A stretch of DNA of 64,000 nt from Sipunculus nudus (GCA_026874595.1 CM049322.1:37443340-37507339), one strand, 5' to 3'. Counted from the stretch's first letter, positions 36,253-48,118 are shown. Notes: generated by a model not told the origin, from the letters alone. A program made the numbers and translations.

Positions 36253-36597
36253 AAACATACAAGCCCAACATTCCACACAGCATCAGTTGATATATATTAC
36301 ATTGTTACTACAACACTTTAATCATGTATAAAAAAGTTGAATATTTTAGTGATACCTAATTCATCTGACCTAACCTGATAAAAAATATCATATAATGTGC
36401 TTTCAAACTAAATTTAGTTTTCATTTCAATGAGAAATTTTCGCATTTTTAGGAATGTGTTGGGTTTAAGACAGAAAGTAAGTGATTGATAAAGAAATGGA
36501 TATATAAAATTTATTTCTGCAGGAATATAAGTGCATTTTACTATATAGCGAAAGTATAAATTTGCATTCATTAGTGACGTCCAGCTTAACAGCGTAC

Positions 36598-36750
36598 CGG
36601 TTTTTAAACAAAGACGACATGTATCTCTTTCGTTCATGCATTCTTTGCAGTATGAATGCCTGCAGCTGTCGTAAACCATACGACTCTTCTTTCCCGCACC
36701 ATACTGATCACTACATATTGAACAAATGTCCACGGGACACGCCCTTGCCT
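36598..36750 (-). CDS. RING-finger exon (C3HC4)
   Basis: A 153-bp exon with strong acceptor TTTTTGTTTCAG (AG at 36,752-36,751) and donor ACCG|GTACGC (36,597). Phase 1 in, phase 1 out. It encodes a complete RING: CSIC, then a 16-residue loop, CRHSYCKEC, a 6-residue spacer, and CRLC, that is C-x2-C-x16-C-x-H-x2-C-x2-C-x6-C-x2-C, all eight zinc ligands present. RING domains of this type usually act as E3 ubiquitin ligases or scaffold modules; that is family knowledge, not shown here. The exon begins mid-protein, so earlier exons exist upstream (higher coordinates). Reading past the donor gives a hydrophobic tail to 36,356 that is probably intron. Placed 3.7 kb upstream of the pseudo-subtilase exon on the same strand with a phase-matched linker between, it may be the N-terminal domain of that protein; a separate RING gene is the alternative. 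Confidence 0.8.
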
Positions 36751-36778
36751 CTGAAACAAAAATAACGACTCAAAATAT

Positions 36779-37832
36779 TAACAAGTGGCCCATGGGTCAT
36801 GACGCTCAGCCGACTTACACGGTGATAATATGTCCTTGCCCAGACAACTAATAAAGATAGGTTTCATCATTGTTCATGTATATTTGCTTTAGTTCATCAA
36901 GACCCATAAGCACAACACATTTGATGACAATCCAAATAGTCTTTCATGAGGAATCTGGCAAATTTGTGTTTATTTTGTATTATTTCTTTGGTGCTCAAAC
37001 ATACCCCTAAACATCGAGAATAAAGGTCACTGTGACCCAATTTCAGGTTTCTTGGGAGAACTTTTGAGGAGCTCTCAGGATGTTAAGTTAGAAGATGCTG
37101 GTTATGATTTGGGCCTTACTTGGTATCAAATTTTCAATTATTCTGGGGGATACTTCTGAGCCCCATAGCTCGGACAATATGGTTGACAGATACCTAATTT
37201 CAGGTTTCCAAGGAGACCCTTCATAGGCCTCCAAGCATGTCAAGAAAAAAGATTCGAGGTCTAGTTATTACGGTTTGAGCGCTGTTATTAGATGACCGCA
37301 TCTTTAAGGTCTCAAAATAGATAAAAAAATAGTAAAAATCGAAAAAATACAGGTGGCGCCACCAGTCTTCAGAAACTAATGAAACCCTCCATGATCAATA
37401 TCCATGCAAAGGATCATGATGATCAATGAATTGATTGTTCAGTTACTTGAGCTTTTGTATCAAATGTTTCTTTATTCTGAGGGTAGGGGGTACTTGGAAG
37501 CCTCACATCTCACAGGTTTTGGGTAACAGAGACCTGCTTACAGGTTTCCAAGGATACTTTTCAAGGGTCTCCCGGCATGTCAAGACATTATTCAGGGGGG
37601 TACTTCGGAGCCCCATAGCTTGAAGAATATGGGTTTACAGAGACCTAACTCAAGGTTTCCAAAAAGATTTTTCATGGTCCTCTCTCAATGTAAAAATTTA
37701 AAATATTCCAGATCCAGTGGTTACGATTTATGCCTTGTTAATGGACAGACGGCCGGATGGCCGGACGGCCGGACGGACGACGCACAAAGAGTGATCGCTA
37801 TAGCTTAGATGACTTACAGTCACCTGACCTAA
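36779..37832 (+). repeat. Nuclear-receptor-motif repeat family, copy D
   Basis: Starts AACAAGTGGCCCATGGGTCA and ends with a GGATGGCCGGACGGCCGGAC minisatellite, GATCGCTATAGCTTAGATG and CACCTGACCTAAAAAA. It begins about 28 bp upstream of the RING exon acceptor. Confidence 0.8.
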
Positions 37833-38600
37833 AAAATGGACCCCTTCAAAAGGGTGGTGTTAACGTAAATCATGGATTACTTAAGATTGAAACTTGTATG
37901 ATGATGATCAAGGCAACCAGGTTATGAGAGTGACCTAAATTTTTTTTCTGACTGATTTGACTTTGGAGATCCAGTTGAAGGGCACTAGTTTTCGAGCTCC
38001 TCAACCATTTTTTTTTATTTCACCCAATTTGATTTTGATGATGGTCATGGTTACTGCATTTTTAACGTGTCTGAGATATTGCTAGAGACATTTCACAAGT
38101 TGAATTTCATAAAGAACATATCAAGCGGTTCAAAAGATATGGCTTTTAAACATAATTTTTTTTATTTGACCGTCAATATCCGGGTAAAGGTCACCAGTTT
38201 TCGAGTTCCTCATGGGATTTGATTAAATCAACTTATGTTTCAAATTTGAGGAACAAGTATGCGCTACTTCTTAAGTTACTGGGTGTACAAATACTTTCTA
38301 TTCTGGCCGAATGAGAAATTGATTTTAACAATAAGTTTATGCAATTTGAGAAAACAAAAATAGCAAAACTTCAGAAGTAAAGAGATTCCCCAAAAATTTA
38401 TTGAGGCAAACTTGACCTTGACGATTGTCAAGCTAACCGGTTTTCGAACTCGTCCGAGAATTTTGTAGGAACAATTTAAATAAAAAAAATCATGAAAAAA
38501 ATGTGACGTCGTTTAAATGTTAATGCGTTCACAAAATATGAAACCGATTACAAAGACGATGACGACAGAAGGCAGACCAAACACTATACCCCCCCCCATG
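37833..38600. repeat. Related AT-rich repeat segment with GACCTTGACG phrases
   Basis: Recurring phrases (GGTCACCAGTTTTCGAGTTCCT near 38,187, AACCGGTTTTCGAACTCGTC near 38,435) show an internally repetitive segment, loosely related to the family around it. No gene. Confidence 0.45.
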
Positions 38601-38620
38601 GGATGGGAGATCAGATATCA

Positions 38621-38623
<3 letters not shown>

Positions 38624-38681
<58 letters not shown>
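38624..38681. repeat. TA microsatellite
   Basis: Uninterrupted TA run. Confidence 0.95.
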
Positions 38682-38684
<3 letters not shown>

Positions 38685-39419
38685 CATGTTCCAATTTTTG
38701 TTCTTAAACCTTTTTATGGCTTAACGCAAGTTTATAGAGATAAGTAATTCACTGGAGGAGTGTGCGACGTTTTATTTAATCATTGGTTATGACGTTCAGC
38801 TGACCTCACAATCTCATATTCATGCACAACTGTAAGTTGCACTTGTGAAGAAAATACCAATTTGATGAAATTTGCAGGAGAACAGGGATATATGACTCCA
38901 TAATAGACGTATCACCATATCACCTAGGAACAATGTATATTAATGTACTTACATCTATCTCTATATCTATATATATGAGTGTACATGTGTGTTTTTGTGT
39001 ACACGCACGGGTGTCTGTTTGTTTATACAGACAGTGAAACAGGGGCATGAATATTTCAATGTAAAAGACGTTCTCTTTGTAATTAAATACAAAAGTAATA
39101 AAGTTTAATTGTGCAAACTAGAAATATTTAACAGTGTTGTGTTCTAGAAATCTATTTCAAGCAAGTAATTGAAAAAAATGACTATGAAAAAACAAATATT
39201 CAATAAATAAAGATGCAGACAAACATTTAGATATAACCTTGGCTAGATAAAACGTGCACTTAATCAAGTAATAGACATGTGCCATGTTATTTAACCGAAA
39301 CAAGACATTAAACAAGACCTATTAAATGTAGTTAAAGTTATAGGAATAAAAATCCGCACATTTGCAAAATCACAAGCACTCAACATAATACACAAATAGG
39401 TATGTCTTTAGCATTTTTT
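38682..39419. other. No gene seen
   Basis: AT-rich sequence. Short TA/TC alternations near 38,955-38,975 only. Confidence 0.45.
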
Positions 39420-39551
39420 TAACAAGTGACCCATGGGTCATGACGCTCAGCTGTAAAGCATGTCCTGCGATATCATGGGCTGAGATTAACAACTTCCACT
39501 CAAACTTTGGAGCTCCCATTTGCCAATTTTGTTGAAACTTTCTACGATGAC

Positions 39552-39610
<59 letters not shown>

Positions 39611-41850
39611 ATATGTCTGGTTAAAACAAAGTGACCTGATAGTCTGTGGCAATATGTATGATTGTTAAACCACCAGGAACTAATCCCATGGCTTGCTTGA
39701 TTCCTGCCAATCTCAAAAGGAACACCACACGTATCAAATATAAGATCAACATATGTAGCAAAAATAAAAGAAATCCATTCAAGAATTATTCAGAAACAGG
39801 TGCTTCTGATGAATTTTTATTTATTAAAAACCGGCTGTACTAAAATTTATAAACGATGGTCATATTTAAAAAAAAAGCTTTGACCCATTCCATTGCAAGA
39901 TTACATTTATATTGGTCCAAGTGCATTCAATTAAACAGTTCGTGAGATAATATGTTCAAAAGAAATTTGAAGATGGCTACCTTGTTGTCATATTACATTT
40001 CTGAAAGGTTTGAATCCGACAACAAATATCTTCTAAAATGGACCAAACATTAAAAATATCACAGAAACTGCAATGACAAAAGGATTTCTGCTGGCTACCT
40101 GGCAGACATCATGGATTTTCGACAAGTCTGACATATGATATCATTTATGTAAGTAATGCAGCGCTTAAGAGATCATCGAGGCCAATGACCAATCTACATT
40201 TCAAAACAATCCACCCACTGGTTACTGAGAAATAAACTCCTTAGTTTTTTTCTATTATAAACTTTATGACCTTGAGAAGTAAGTCAAGGTCACCCATCTT
40301 TGAACTTGACAGAGATTTTGTCGAAAAAAAAATGATAAAATGAAGTTCCTATTTGAACACTTTTAGTGAAATCCCGCTAATATAGCCAACATTGAAAAAT
40401 CCAATAAACATTGGACGTGGCGGCCCTAAACTTATGCAGCAGTTACAGACCATCAGCGCCAATAATCATAGCATGCTTTATAACAATAATAATTACATAA
40501 CAAAGATTTAAGCTCCTAAGATTTTTTCTATAATTCGCTCTAAAACGTTGAAAAATAAGTCAAGGTCACCAAACTTCGAACTGCAAATTGTTCCCATGAT
40601 CTTATAAATCAGTAGCTAAACTTTGATACCATAATCTTATAGTCATAATGTATGCCGAAGCATTTAGTAATACCTCGTGCAAAAGATTGTTTTTTTATGC
40701 ACTAATGATATTCTTATCATTCAATTGGCTGATACAAAAGTCATTTATCACAAGTGTCGCTCACAATTACGGCCACACAGTGACAGAGTACCAGATGGAG
40801 TGCAATGGTTATATATACAATAAAAAAGAGGTGGTCTACAAAGTAAGATTTTATTGTGAACATCCCTGAACTATGACCTTGGAATTTTGCCCACATATCA
40901 ATTGGATTCTTTCTAAAGTGATGGGTAACTATGAACCACTTAAAACTGAAGTAATCACTTGGCAAAATCAATGTGTGAATAACTTTGACCTGCAAATTTA
41001 ACCTCCTGACCAGCTGACCCCAAAATCAAGAAGTTATTTCTTCAAGCAAAAAGACCCATAAATATAAAGCTTGATTCCAGTTGAGTGATGCATAGATGAG
41101 GCATATGTGAAAGACTAAAGGTTGGGGATGATAAGTTAAGCCTGAAATATGTTCACAAGCATTTGAAACAATTCAGTATTTCGACCTTGGCCTCTGACCA
41201 TTTGAACTCAACATCAATAGGGTTCTTCCCCTTTTGGTAGATAAGCGATATATGACAGATGGAAGGTATAGGTTGAAAAGTTTGCCTTAAAATGACTCCA
41301 TGCAAGAAGTAGGTGCTCTGAACTTTGTCTTTTCCCCTGTTGGCAGAAAAGCGATGTCAATGGTGTCAATGGTGGAATTTTTGGGATGAAAATTCTAGCT
41401 TTAAATGTGTCCACAATCTTTATAAAGACGTGGATCCTGCAACCTTGGCCTTTAACTTTGTGACCTCAAAATCTAAAGGATTATTCTCCCACTTGGTAGG
41501 TGAGCCATATGTGAAAGATCAAGGGTTCGGGATGAAACGTCTGGCTTAAAATGTATCCAAAAGCTTTTAAAAAAAGTGGGTCATCTGACCTTGACCTTTG
41601 ATCTTGTGAACTAAAAAATCATCATGGTTCTTTCCCAGTTGGTAGGCGAACCGTATGTGAAGGATGGAAAGTTTGGAATGAAAATCTTTGCTATAAGAAT
41701 TACTTCTAGGGGTGCAAACCCAACCCGTTACTCGCAGTGACCTAATTTCAAGTTTGACAGGAGATCTTTTTAGAACCTCTTAGACTGCATAGATTTCTGT
41801 CTTGGCCCTTAGGGCTTGTTATAGGACGGAAGACCGGAGCTATGCGATGT
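39420..41850 (+). repeat. Nuclear-receptor-motif repeat family, longest copy E
   Basis: Starts AACAAGTGACCCATGGGTCA, follows copy B closely for its first 120 bases, then has a TA microsatellite (39,552-39,607) at a site where copy B has only TATA. It continues with CTTGACCTTTGATC (41,589) and GATGAAAAT phrases, and ends with a short GGACGGAAGACCGGAGC minisatellite. No maintained ORF. Confidence 0.75.
39552..39607. repeat. TA microsatellite within repeat copy E
   Basis: Expanded at the position of ATATAT in copy B (about 33,594). Confidence 0.95.
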
Positions 41851-42105
41851 TTAGGCTGGAAAGGTAGTACGGCCACCTTAAATTTAATGCGCTGAATCAC
41901 ATGGAGCCCGTGCCGCTTACGCAATGGAGGGTAATGTTATCATACTTGTCACATCCACTAAGTATACCGGCTGCGCTGTTGTGAACTCACTTAAGGCTCG
42001 GAATAAACGAAGACGGATACCCGAGAAGGCTTCTCCATGATCAAACTTGGTAGTGACATAAACATGGATCAGACGCTCAAAAAAAGTTCTGGAGATGCAT
42101 GTAGG

Positions 42106-42357
42106 TCACACGGCATATAGTGTAAACATGCTGCTCCATGGTGGAATGGGAATCAAAATTAACACCAAGGCATTAAACACCACTGGTTGGTGGAACATAT
42201 GTTCGCCGATTAGATGATCTCGATATTTAATCTTTGTCACCAAATGTTTAGGTGAAACCGGAATTTCCTCTGTATCATCATTGTACATTTTAATAACCTC
42301 AATCATGTCATTTGAACATTGGTAGCACCCCTTTTTTTTACATATTCCCTATTGAAC
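42106..42357 (-). other. Unrecognised coding-like segment
   Basis: On the minus strand, from a possible acceptor TTGTTCAATAG (before about 42,349), the frame reads CKKKGCYQCSND, then MIEVIKMYNDDTEEIPVSPK and HLVTKIKYRDHLIGEHMFHQ PVVFNAL without stops. It has the composition of real protein, with a small C-x4-C-x2-C group, but I do not recognise the family. A GTGTTA donor-like site follows PVVFNAL. It starts in phase 0 by this acceptor, so it does not fit the phase 1 cassettes nearby. It could be an exon, or a fragment of a transposase. Confidence 0.35.
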
Positions 42358-43115
42358 AAATTTAGCTGTAAACTATAAAATATCAATGGCTTCTTAAAAA
42401 GTAGTCACAAATCTCATCAAAATAATGCCCATGAATGATATTCAATAAGGATACTAATGTAGACACATTTAATTTTTTACAAGAAAGAATAACACATTTC
42501 AAAGAGAAAAATCATATTAAGTATTCGATTTAAACAAAACAATCGTATAATATTACATTAAAAAAGAGATAATATAATTCTCTGTCTAAAACGGCCATTA
42601 TGAAATAATTAAATTTGTTTTACACCTGTTGCCTTTACTGGATTTTGAGAGCATTATTAAATAAAAAAAAATCTCTTAATTTTTACTTTTCAATTACTGT
42701 ATTTACTACTCTTGCTCAAACCATCTGTGTCGCCCCAAGATATATTTATAATTTGGACTCTGCTACGTTTAATTCCACCTACATATGATGTAATCCATTA
42801 ATTTGTTGGTATTTGTGTGACGGAATATGCTCATGATATCATAATTTTTGTAATAATTTACTGAATTGTTGCATGAATTCAGTAGTTGTTATATGATTTC
42901 TTAAGTTAAGTATACAAAACCTATATTAATAAGAGGAATAGGTTTTTATATGCAAATCTTTGTTAGCATTAAAATATTCCTTTAATGATTCATATGTTAT
43001 GCATTCGACAGCTGTAATGATAACTTCCTACTCTAATTTGAGAAGAGGGGAATTATAATTATAATTGGAGTCAAATATGATGAACAAACTAAAGGACTTA
43101 TATTCAACAATTGTG

Positions 43116-43116
<1 letters not shown>
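42358..43116. other. No gene seen
   Basis: AT-rich. Loose similarity to 47,300-47,650 and 48,370-48,620 (phrases such as GGCCTTTACCAGATTT and GGAGTAG) points to an old duplicated segment. Confidence 0.4.

Positions 43117-43150
<34 letters not shown>
43117..43150. repeat. TA microsatellite
   Basis: TA run. Confidence 0.9.
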
Positions 43151-43153
<3 letters not shown>

Positions 43154-43379
43154 TCTATATACACTGTTTAATAGATAAGTTTAATAGTTTTATTTATAAT
43201 GCAGTTTCATAAATATTAAAGTTGATGAGTTTTCTTAAATGGATCCTGTCTAACATATTGTTGCTGATTTTGATTTAGTATGCTTGCCCAAAAATCCATG
43301 TCATAAATGATGAGTAATAGTGACATGACGTTAAAATCCAATTAATACTAATACGGTCGTATTGTAAGGTCAGGATAAG

Positions 43380-44500
43380 TTTGGATGCGGGGAGAATGGA
43401 ACACGAACTATAGGACAAAGGAAGAAGAAAATTCACGTAAAGGGTACATTTTACTAAGCATTGTACCGAAAATGAAAGACATTAAAATACTCTACTTGAT
43501 ACTTGGATTAACGACATTCATCCAAAGTAACACATGATCCAGAGGAAAATTGAATATCCAGAAGGGACGGGTTTTTTTATTGAAAATTTCTCAAAATCAG
43601 CAACCAATACATGGAATAATAATGTATTGATCATGTAAAAAAGACTATATGGAAGCGATATTAAAAAAAATAATTAAATAAAATACCTTTCGATTTAGGG
43701 GAAACGACAAATGGAGATGTTCCTTCTCGGTTATGCCCTTAAAGAGCTGTTAAGACTAAAGACAGGCACATGTTATATAAGAGAAATAGTCCAACGAATA
43801 TGGCCTGAAACAGAAATTATCAAACCTATATTATTAGGTTCTGCAACATCTAGAGCTCTTTAGGAAACTTAACTGTAAGAATCAGATATTTCTAAAATTA
43901 AAAGTGGATTCATGGAAGAATTTGTTGGCTCCGCTTTATTCTTTATTTGAATTGGTACAAAAAATATGTCAAAATGAAATATGTTATTTCAAGTAAATGA
44001 ATGCTAATGGAGTCACTTTATTTGAACATAACTTTGTAGAGTATTTATAAGATAATTGATTGGGTAGTGTTGTGTAGTTCTGATTACAAAACTACAATAG
44101 ATGCTTCACTGAGAGAATTTCAGTTAAAAATATTACATAATATTCTACCCGTGAATCAAAATTGTTAAATGGAATAAAGCCCCATCGATCAAATGAGACT
44201 TTAAAAAATACATACATAAAGTGTACATCATCTGTTCTGTATTATAATGTACTTCAAGGATACAATATCATCATATCATTGAATGCACCAAAGGGCGTGG
44301 GAGTGTCGTATTGAATAACCGGATGAATATTCGAAGGAAATAATCATTTGGTATTATAGTAATTTCTCCTCTGAGGTCATGAAATACTAAAAAAATATAT
44401 ATCTTTATTTGTAAAAGAAAGTAGAGTACATTATATGCAATGAAAAAAATATGAAATAAATCAAAGATATACAAAAAGAAGGACAGAAAAAAAAAAGTTC
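43380..44500 (+). pseudogene. Decayed LINE ORF2 C-terminal region (L1/Tx1-like style)
   Basis: Broken plus-strand frames give ELFRKLNCKNQ, LLAPLYSLFELVQKICQNEI and then LREFQ..K.LHNILPVNQ (about 44,110-44,160) followed by KWNKAPS. That series is characteristic of the C-terminal part of long LINE ORF2 proteins, upstream of a CCHC-like region. Numerous stops and frameshifts. A second, shorter diverged copy is at 49,680-50,120. Confidence 0.6.
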
Positions 44501-45215
44501 AGTCCATAATACTACAAAATCAGTTGATAATAAATCAATGAGCTTTTTCACCTCATCGGACATCAAATGTCAGGTACATATTCCATCTTTGCATTCTATC
44601 AATTCTGACAGTAAATCTAAATCAATTGATGTTGTTACTGTCGTCAACTGTCTCTTAAGTATATTTATTTTTCAAATGTCGCGTTGTATCCCATGGTTGT
44701 GCATCTGACTTTCTAAGTATCTTAAGTTGTCTCCAAGTACACCAATTGAGGTATAATGAGCTCTGTTTAACAGAAAATTTAAAAAAGGCATTTGCAACCT
44801 CCTGCATGTTTAGAAATAAATTGATAAAGCGTAAGCTGATAATATTTATTAGAGAGAGAGCCCGTCAATCCATGTACAATACTTTTGTGCGAGTTTCATG
44901 GCAAGAGCGATAGGTGACGCAGACCCTTATTTTATGATGTACTTAATCAATCAACTGACTTATGTTTAAAAAAACAGTTTTGACAGCCAACAGGAACAAC
45001 AATAAGAGTGACATAGCCTGTTCTTAACCTTGCTAGACAGATATCAGAATTAATTCATAAATATATCGTCTTTAAAACATATGAAGGCGAGGTATTGACG
45101 TTTTGTACATTTTAATCAAAATTCAGAATAAAAAAAAATATTCAAAATTAAGTAATAAACAACAAATCATCACTCGAAACCTAATCGAAAAAATTGAAAA
45201 AATCCTTCTACCCAC
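44501..45215. other. No gene seen
   Basis: AT-rich; includes likely 3' sequence of the LINE relic and intron-like sequence of the minus-strand cassettes. Confidence 0.4.
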
Positions 45216-45266
45216 CTTGCTCTTCTGGCTTTCTTCTAACTAGACTGGGCATCCTTCTTTTCAAAG
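45216..45266 (-). CDS. 51-bp basic exon cassette X (candidate)
   Basis: Acceptor CTTTATGTTATAG (AG at 45,268-45,267) and donor GCAAG|GTGGGT (45,215). Symmetric phase 1-1, coding LKRRMPSLVRRKPEEQ between split codons. The run of Arg and Lys resembles a nuclear-localisation or linker segment. A duplicate with the same length, phase and framework is at 47,797-47,847. Phase fits directly to the RING exon at 36,750, so it may belong to that gene. No transcript evidence; such short exons can be chance. Confidence 0.4.
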
Positions 45267-45344
45267 CTATAACATAAAGTTGAAGCGCTTAACGAAAAAT
45301 GCAAAACTGAGTCATATCTGAAAATCTGCCCAATGAAAGTGTAC

Positions 45345-45434
45345 CTATGACATCTTGTCCTTCGCTAATATTGCAATATTCTTCAGTTATATATGTAATT
45401 GGGGACTCGCTAAACCTTGCATTGAATCTACGAC
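45345..45434 (-). CDS. 90-bp exon cassette Y (candidate)
   Basis: Acceptor TTTTTGTATGGAG (AG at 45,436-45,435) and donor TCATAG|GTACAC (45,344). Symmetric phase 1-1, coding RRFNARFSESPITYITEEYC followed by NISEGQDVI. The intron to cassette X would be 78 bp. The corresponding place in the duplicated segment (about 47,930-48,100) is full of stops, so only this copy is intact. Not recognised as a domain. Confidence 0.38.
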
Positions 45435-45479
45435 CTCCATACAAAAACAAAGTGAACTTCATTTTAATATATATGTACT

Positions 45480-45481
<2 letters not shown>

Positions 45482-45521
<40 letters not shown>

Positions 45522-45538
45522 CATACATACATACATAG
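45482..45538. repeat. TA microsatellite followed by CATA repeats
   Basis: (TA)n then (CATA)n. Confidence 0.95.
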
Positions 45539-45539
45539 A

Positions 45540-47796
45540 GGGACATGCGGCATTTGGCGGGCGCAGCTGGCAGTTTTACCTGGAAATGAATGGAAAGCGT
45601 CCATACCTGCCCGGCAGTAATATTTCATAATATTTAAGCCGGGTAATAATCCAGGCGGGAACGTTTTTCTCGCGGTGTTTTACCTGTCGTACTATTACTG
45701 GCCCCTACCGAATATATATAAGTATAAATGTGCTAAGCTAGATGACATTGAGTTTAGCTCATATGGATATTTAATAGAAGGTACTCTTCAACAAATAAGT
45801 GTATTTTAATGAAACATATTTACATATAAACATATTGAAAGTAGTGAAGGTAGCCGGAAGCGTCACCTAGTGTCTGTATAAAATACTATCGCCGCTATCA
45901 CTTACAAAAACAACGCAAAATGTAATGCGCCAAACAATGACTAATTGGCTGGTGATGAAGAACGACGTAAATATTTGAATATATTTGATAGGTCACAGCT
46001 CGTGATTGGGCCAAACTGTCTTAGTAGAGGTATGGTGTTTTCTTAAAATTTTAAATGCGAAAAACTGAATATGGCCCTTCATTTAATCCATATGGAAAAT
46101 TCACGTCAGGTTCCTGGGATGATATTTAGAGGCAAACTTTCCTAAATCGTCCAATGACGAAGTCACTTCGTTTGTCGGTTTATGCATTTTTCGCTTGCTT
46201 TGCTTTTGAGCGAGAGAACAATGAATATAGGATTAATTTCAAGGATTGTAATTTGTTCGTAATCGACATCTGAATAATTATCCTGTATATATGGGGATAG
46301 AAAAGGGAGACAGGCAGTATACTGTCACAATTTATATTTGTTTTAATAACATGATGAGCGGAAGGCATGACGAAATCCCTGCGGTTAGCTCGGCGGGCGT
46401 TTATCCTCTAAGCGCCAGATGCCCAGCAACCATGGCATGCGTCACTTACCGTGCCTAAGCTATGCCCAGACAAGTGGGTACAGGGGTCGCCCAGCTGTCA
46501 GATGTAAAATTGTGCATTACAATAACTTTATCCTTTTAACAAGGAAATAAAATGTACAAGATTAAAGCACCTTCGGCTTATCATACTATACTTAATAACG
46601 ACAACAGGTTGTTATTCACAATTAACCCTTGATATGTTACATCTTTTATTAGGATTACACCCATGCCGTTTTTCGCCCAGTTTTATCAAACAGAATCTGA
46701 GTGAAATACGTGTGTTTTAACTCGATATTTCTCTGTAAAAACAAAGCCCTTACACTTCTTATTTCATACGCACAAAGTCAAATATGTTTTCCCAAAAAAT
46801 GTTATTTTTTTTTAATTTTCAACCAAATTGTTATTTTAAAATAATTTATGTGCATTTTGTTACAAGAAACGTTAATTCTTTATAGGAGCACAATTTAAAA
46901 GTGGCATTTTCATCAAGAAAAATAAGCGATGGGTGAGTAAGAAAAATACTGTCATGTATTTTAACATGGGCTTTCTGAATATGTGCTACCTGCTACAACG
47001 TTTGGGGATTAATGTTGGTCTGGTTTGTTTCAAATTCAGTTGTGTTTAAAAATGAAAGTCATTGATGAGATATTAAAAAAAAATATACATATCAAACAAT
47101 TTATTTCATGAGTTAGATAATTTCATAAGGTTTAAAAAGATTCATACTGTATTGGGTTTTGCTTGAAATTAGGATGACGTATTGGCATTTTCTTGAAACT
47201 AGAGTGCAAGTCTACGACAAATGAGGATCTTAACTTAATAGCATAGCATCATTCTTCAACTTAGGGTTTACCTATAAAATGTCAATTTTCGCTTGAAACG
47301 TAATGCCATATCTCCTCTACACAATGCCCATGAAAGATAATTAACCCTGTTACTTATACATAGACATATATTAGAATTCCTACTGAAAAAAAAAGAAAGA
47401 CGAGCAGATCTCAAGGAGAAAAAAAAAAACATATTAGATATTCATCAGAAAAGGAGGAATCGAATAACACTGAATAAAATAGGGCCCAGGTGAGATAATT
47501 TAAAATAAGATTGTTGTCAAATACGACAATCATGATATTATTAAATTTCGTTTAAACTTGTGTGTGGCCTTTTAGAAAATTTCAGGAGTAGAATTATATA
47601 AGAATTTCACCCAGGTCATTAATCAATTAAATCTTGCTTATTAATAAGTAAATAGTCTTCTAAAGAAATGAAGGCGAAGTATGGACCTCTATGCATTAAT
47701 ATCACATACCGAATTAAAAAAAACTTGAATATAACATAGTTAACAACAAAAATTACCCGTGTGGAAAAACGGGTAAAGCAACCCCCCTCTACCTAC
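45540..47796. other. No firm gene
   Basis: Mixed sequence. A GC-richer patch at 46,380-46,500 contains a splice-bounded 45-bp open segment in phase 0 that does not fit its neighbours. The rest is AT-rich and intron-like. Confidence 0.4.
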
Positions 47797-47847
47797 CTTT
47801 CTCTTCTGGCTCTCTTCCGACTAGACGGGGGCTCCGTCTTTTCATAG
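47797..47847 (-). CDS. 51-bp basic exon cassette X' (candidate duplicate)
   Basis: Acceptor TTTGTAATTTAG (AG at 47,849-47,848) and a strong donor GAAAG|GTAGGT (47,796). Symmetric phase 1-1, coding MKRRSPRLVGREPEEK. It matches cassette X in length, phase, both splice junctions and the KRR..P.LV.R.PEE pattern, although the surrounding introns have diverged. Persistence of an open, splice-bounded frame in both copies is the best evidence that these are real exons. Confidence 0.45.
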
Positions 47848-48117
47848 CTAAATTACAAAGTCGCGTTTCAAAAATAATGCAAAACTGGGTCATATCTGAA
47901 CACCTGCCAAAGCAAGGAAAGCAAAAATATGACAACATGACGTTCTTCGCAACATGATGTCCTTCTATTCTTTATTACATAAACTATTGGGGACTAGCTA
48001 ACAGTTTTTGTTTACATTTTAACATTACAAAAGTAAAAGAGCGCAGTGTAATGCACTTTATCTATATGCTCCTTGCAAAAAACAAAGAAAACTTCATTAT
48101 CATACCTAAGTAGTTGG

Positions 48118-48118
<1 letters not shown>

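Noticed and set aside
36356-36597. Continuation of the RING frame to 36,356
   Set aside because: It is hydrophobic and low in complexity, and begins right after a good donor (ACCG|GTACGC); probably intron.
46384-46450. tRNA-like A box (TTAGCTCGGCGGGCG)
   Set aside because: No B box or cloverleaf follows.
46450-46494. A 45-bp splice-bounded segment on the minus strand (LGDPCTHLSGHSLGT) with a strong GTAAGTG donor
   Set aside because: Phase 0-0 does not fit the neighbouring phase 1 cassettes, it has no duplicate, and the patch looks like part of a GC-richer repeat.
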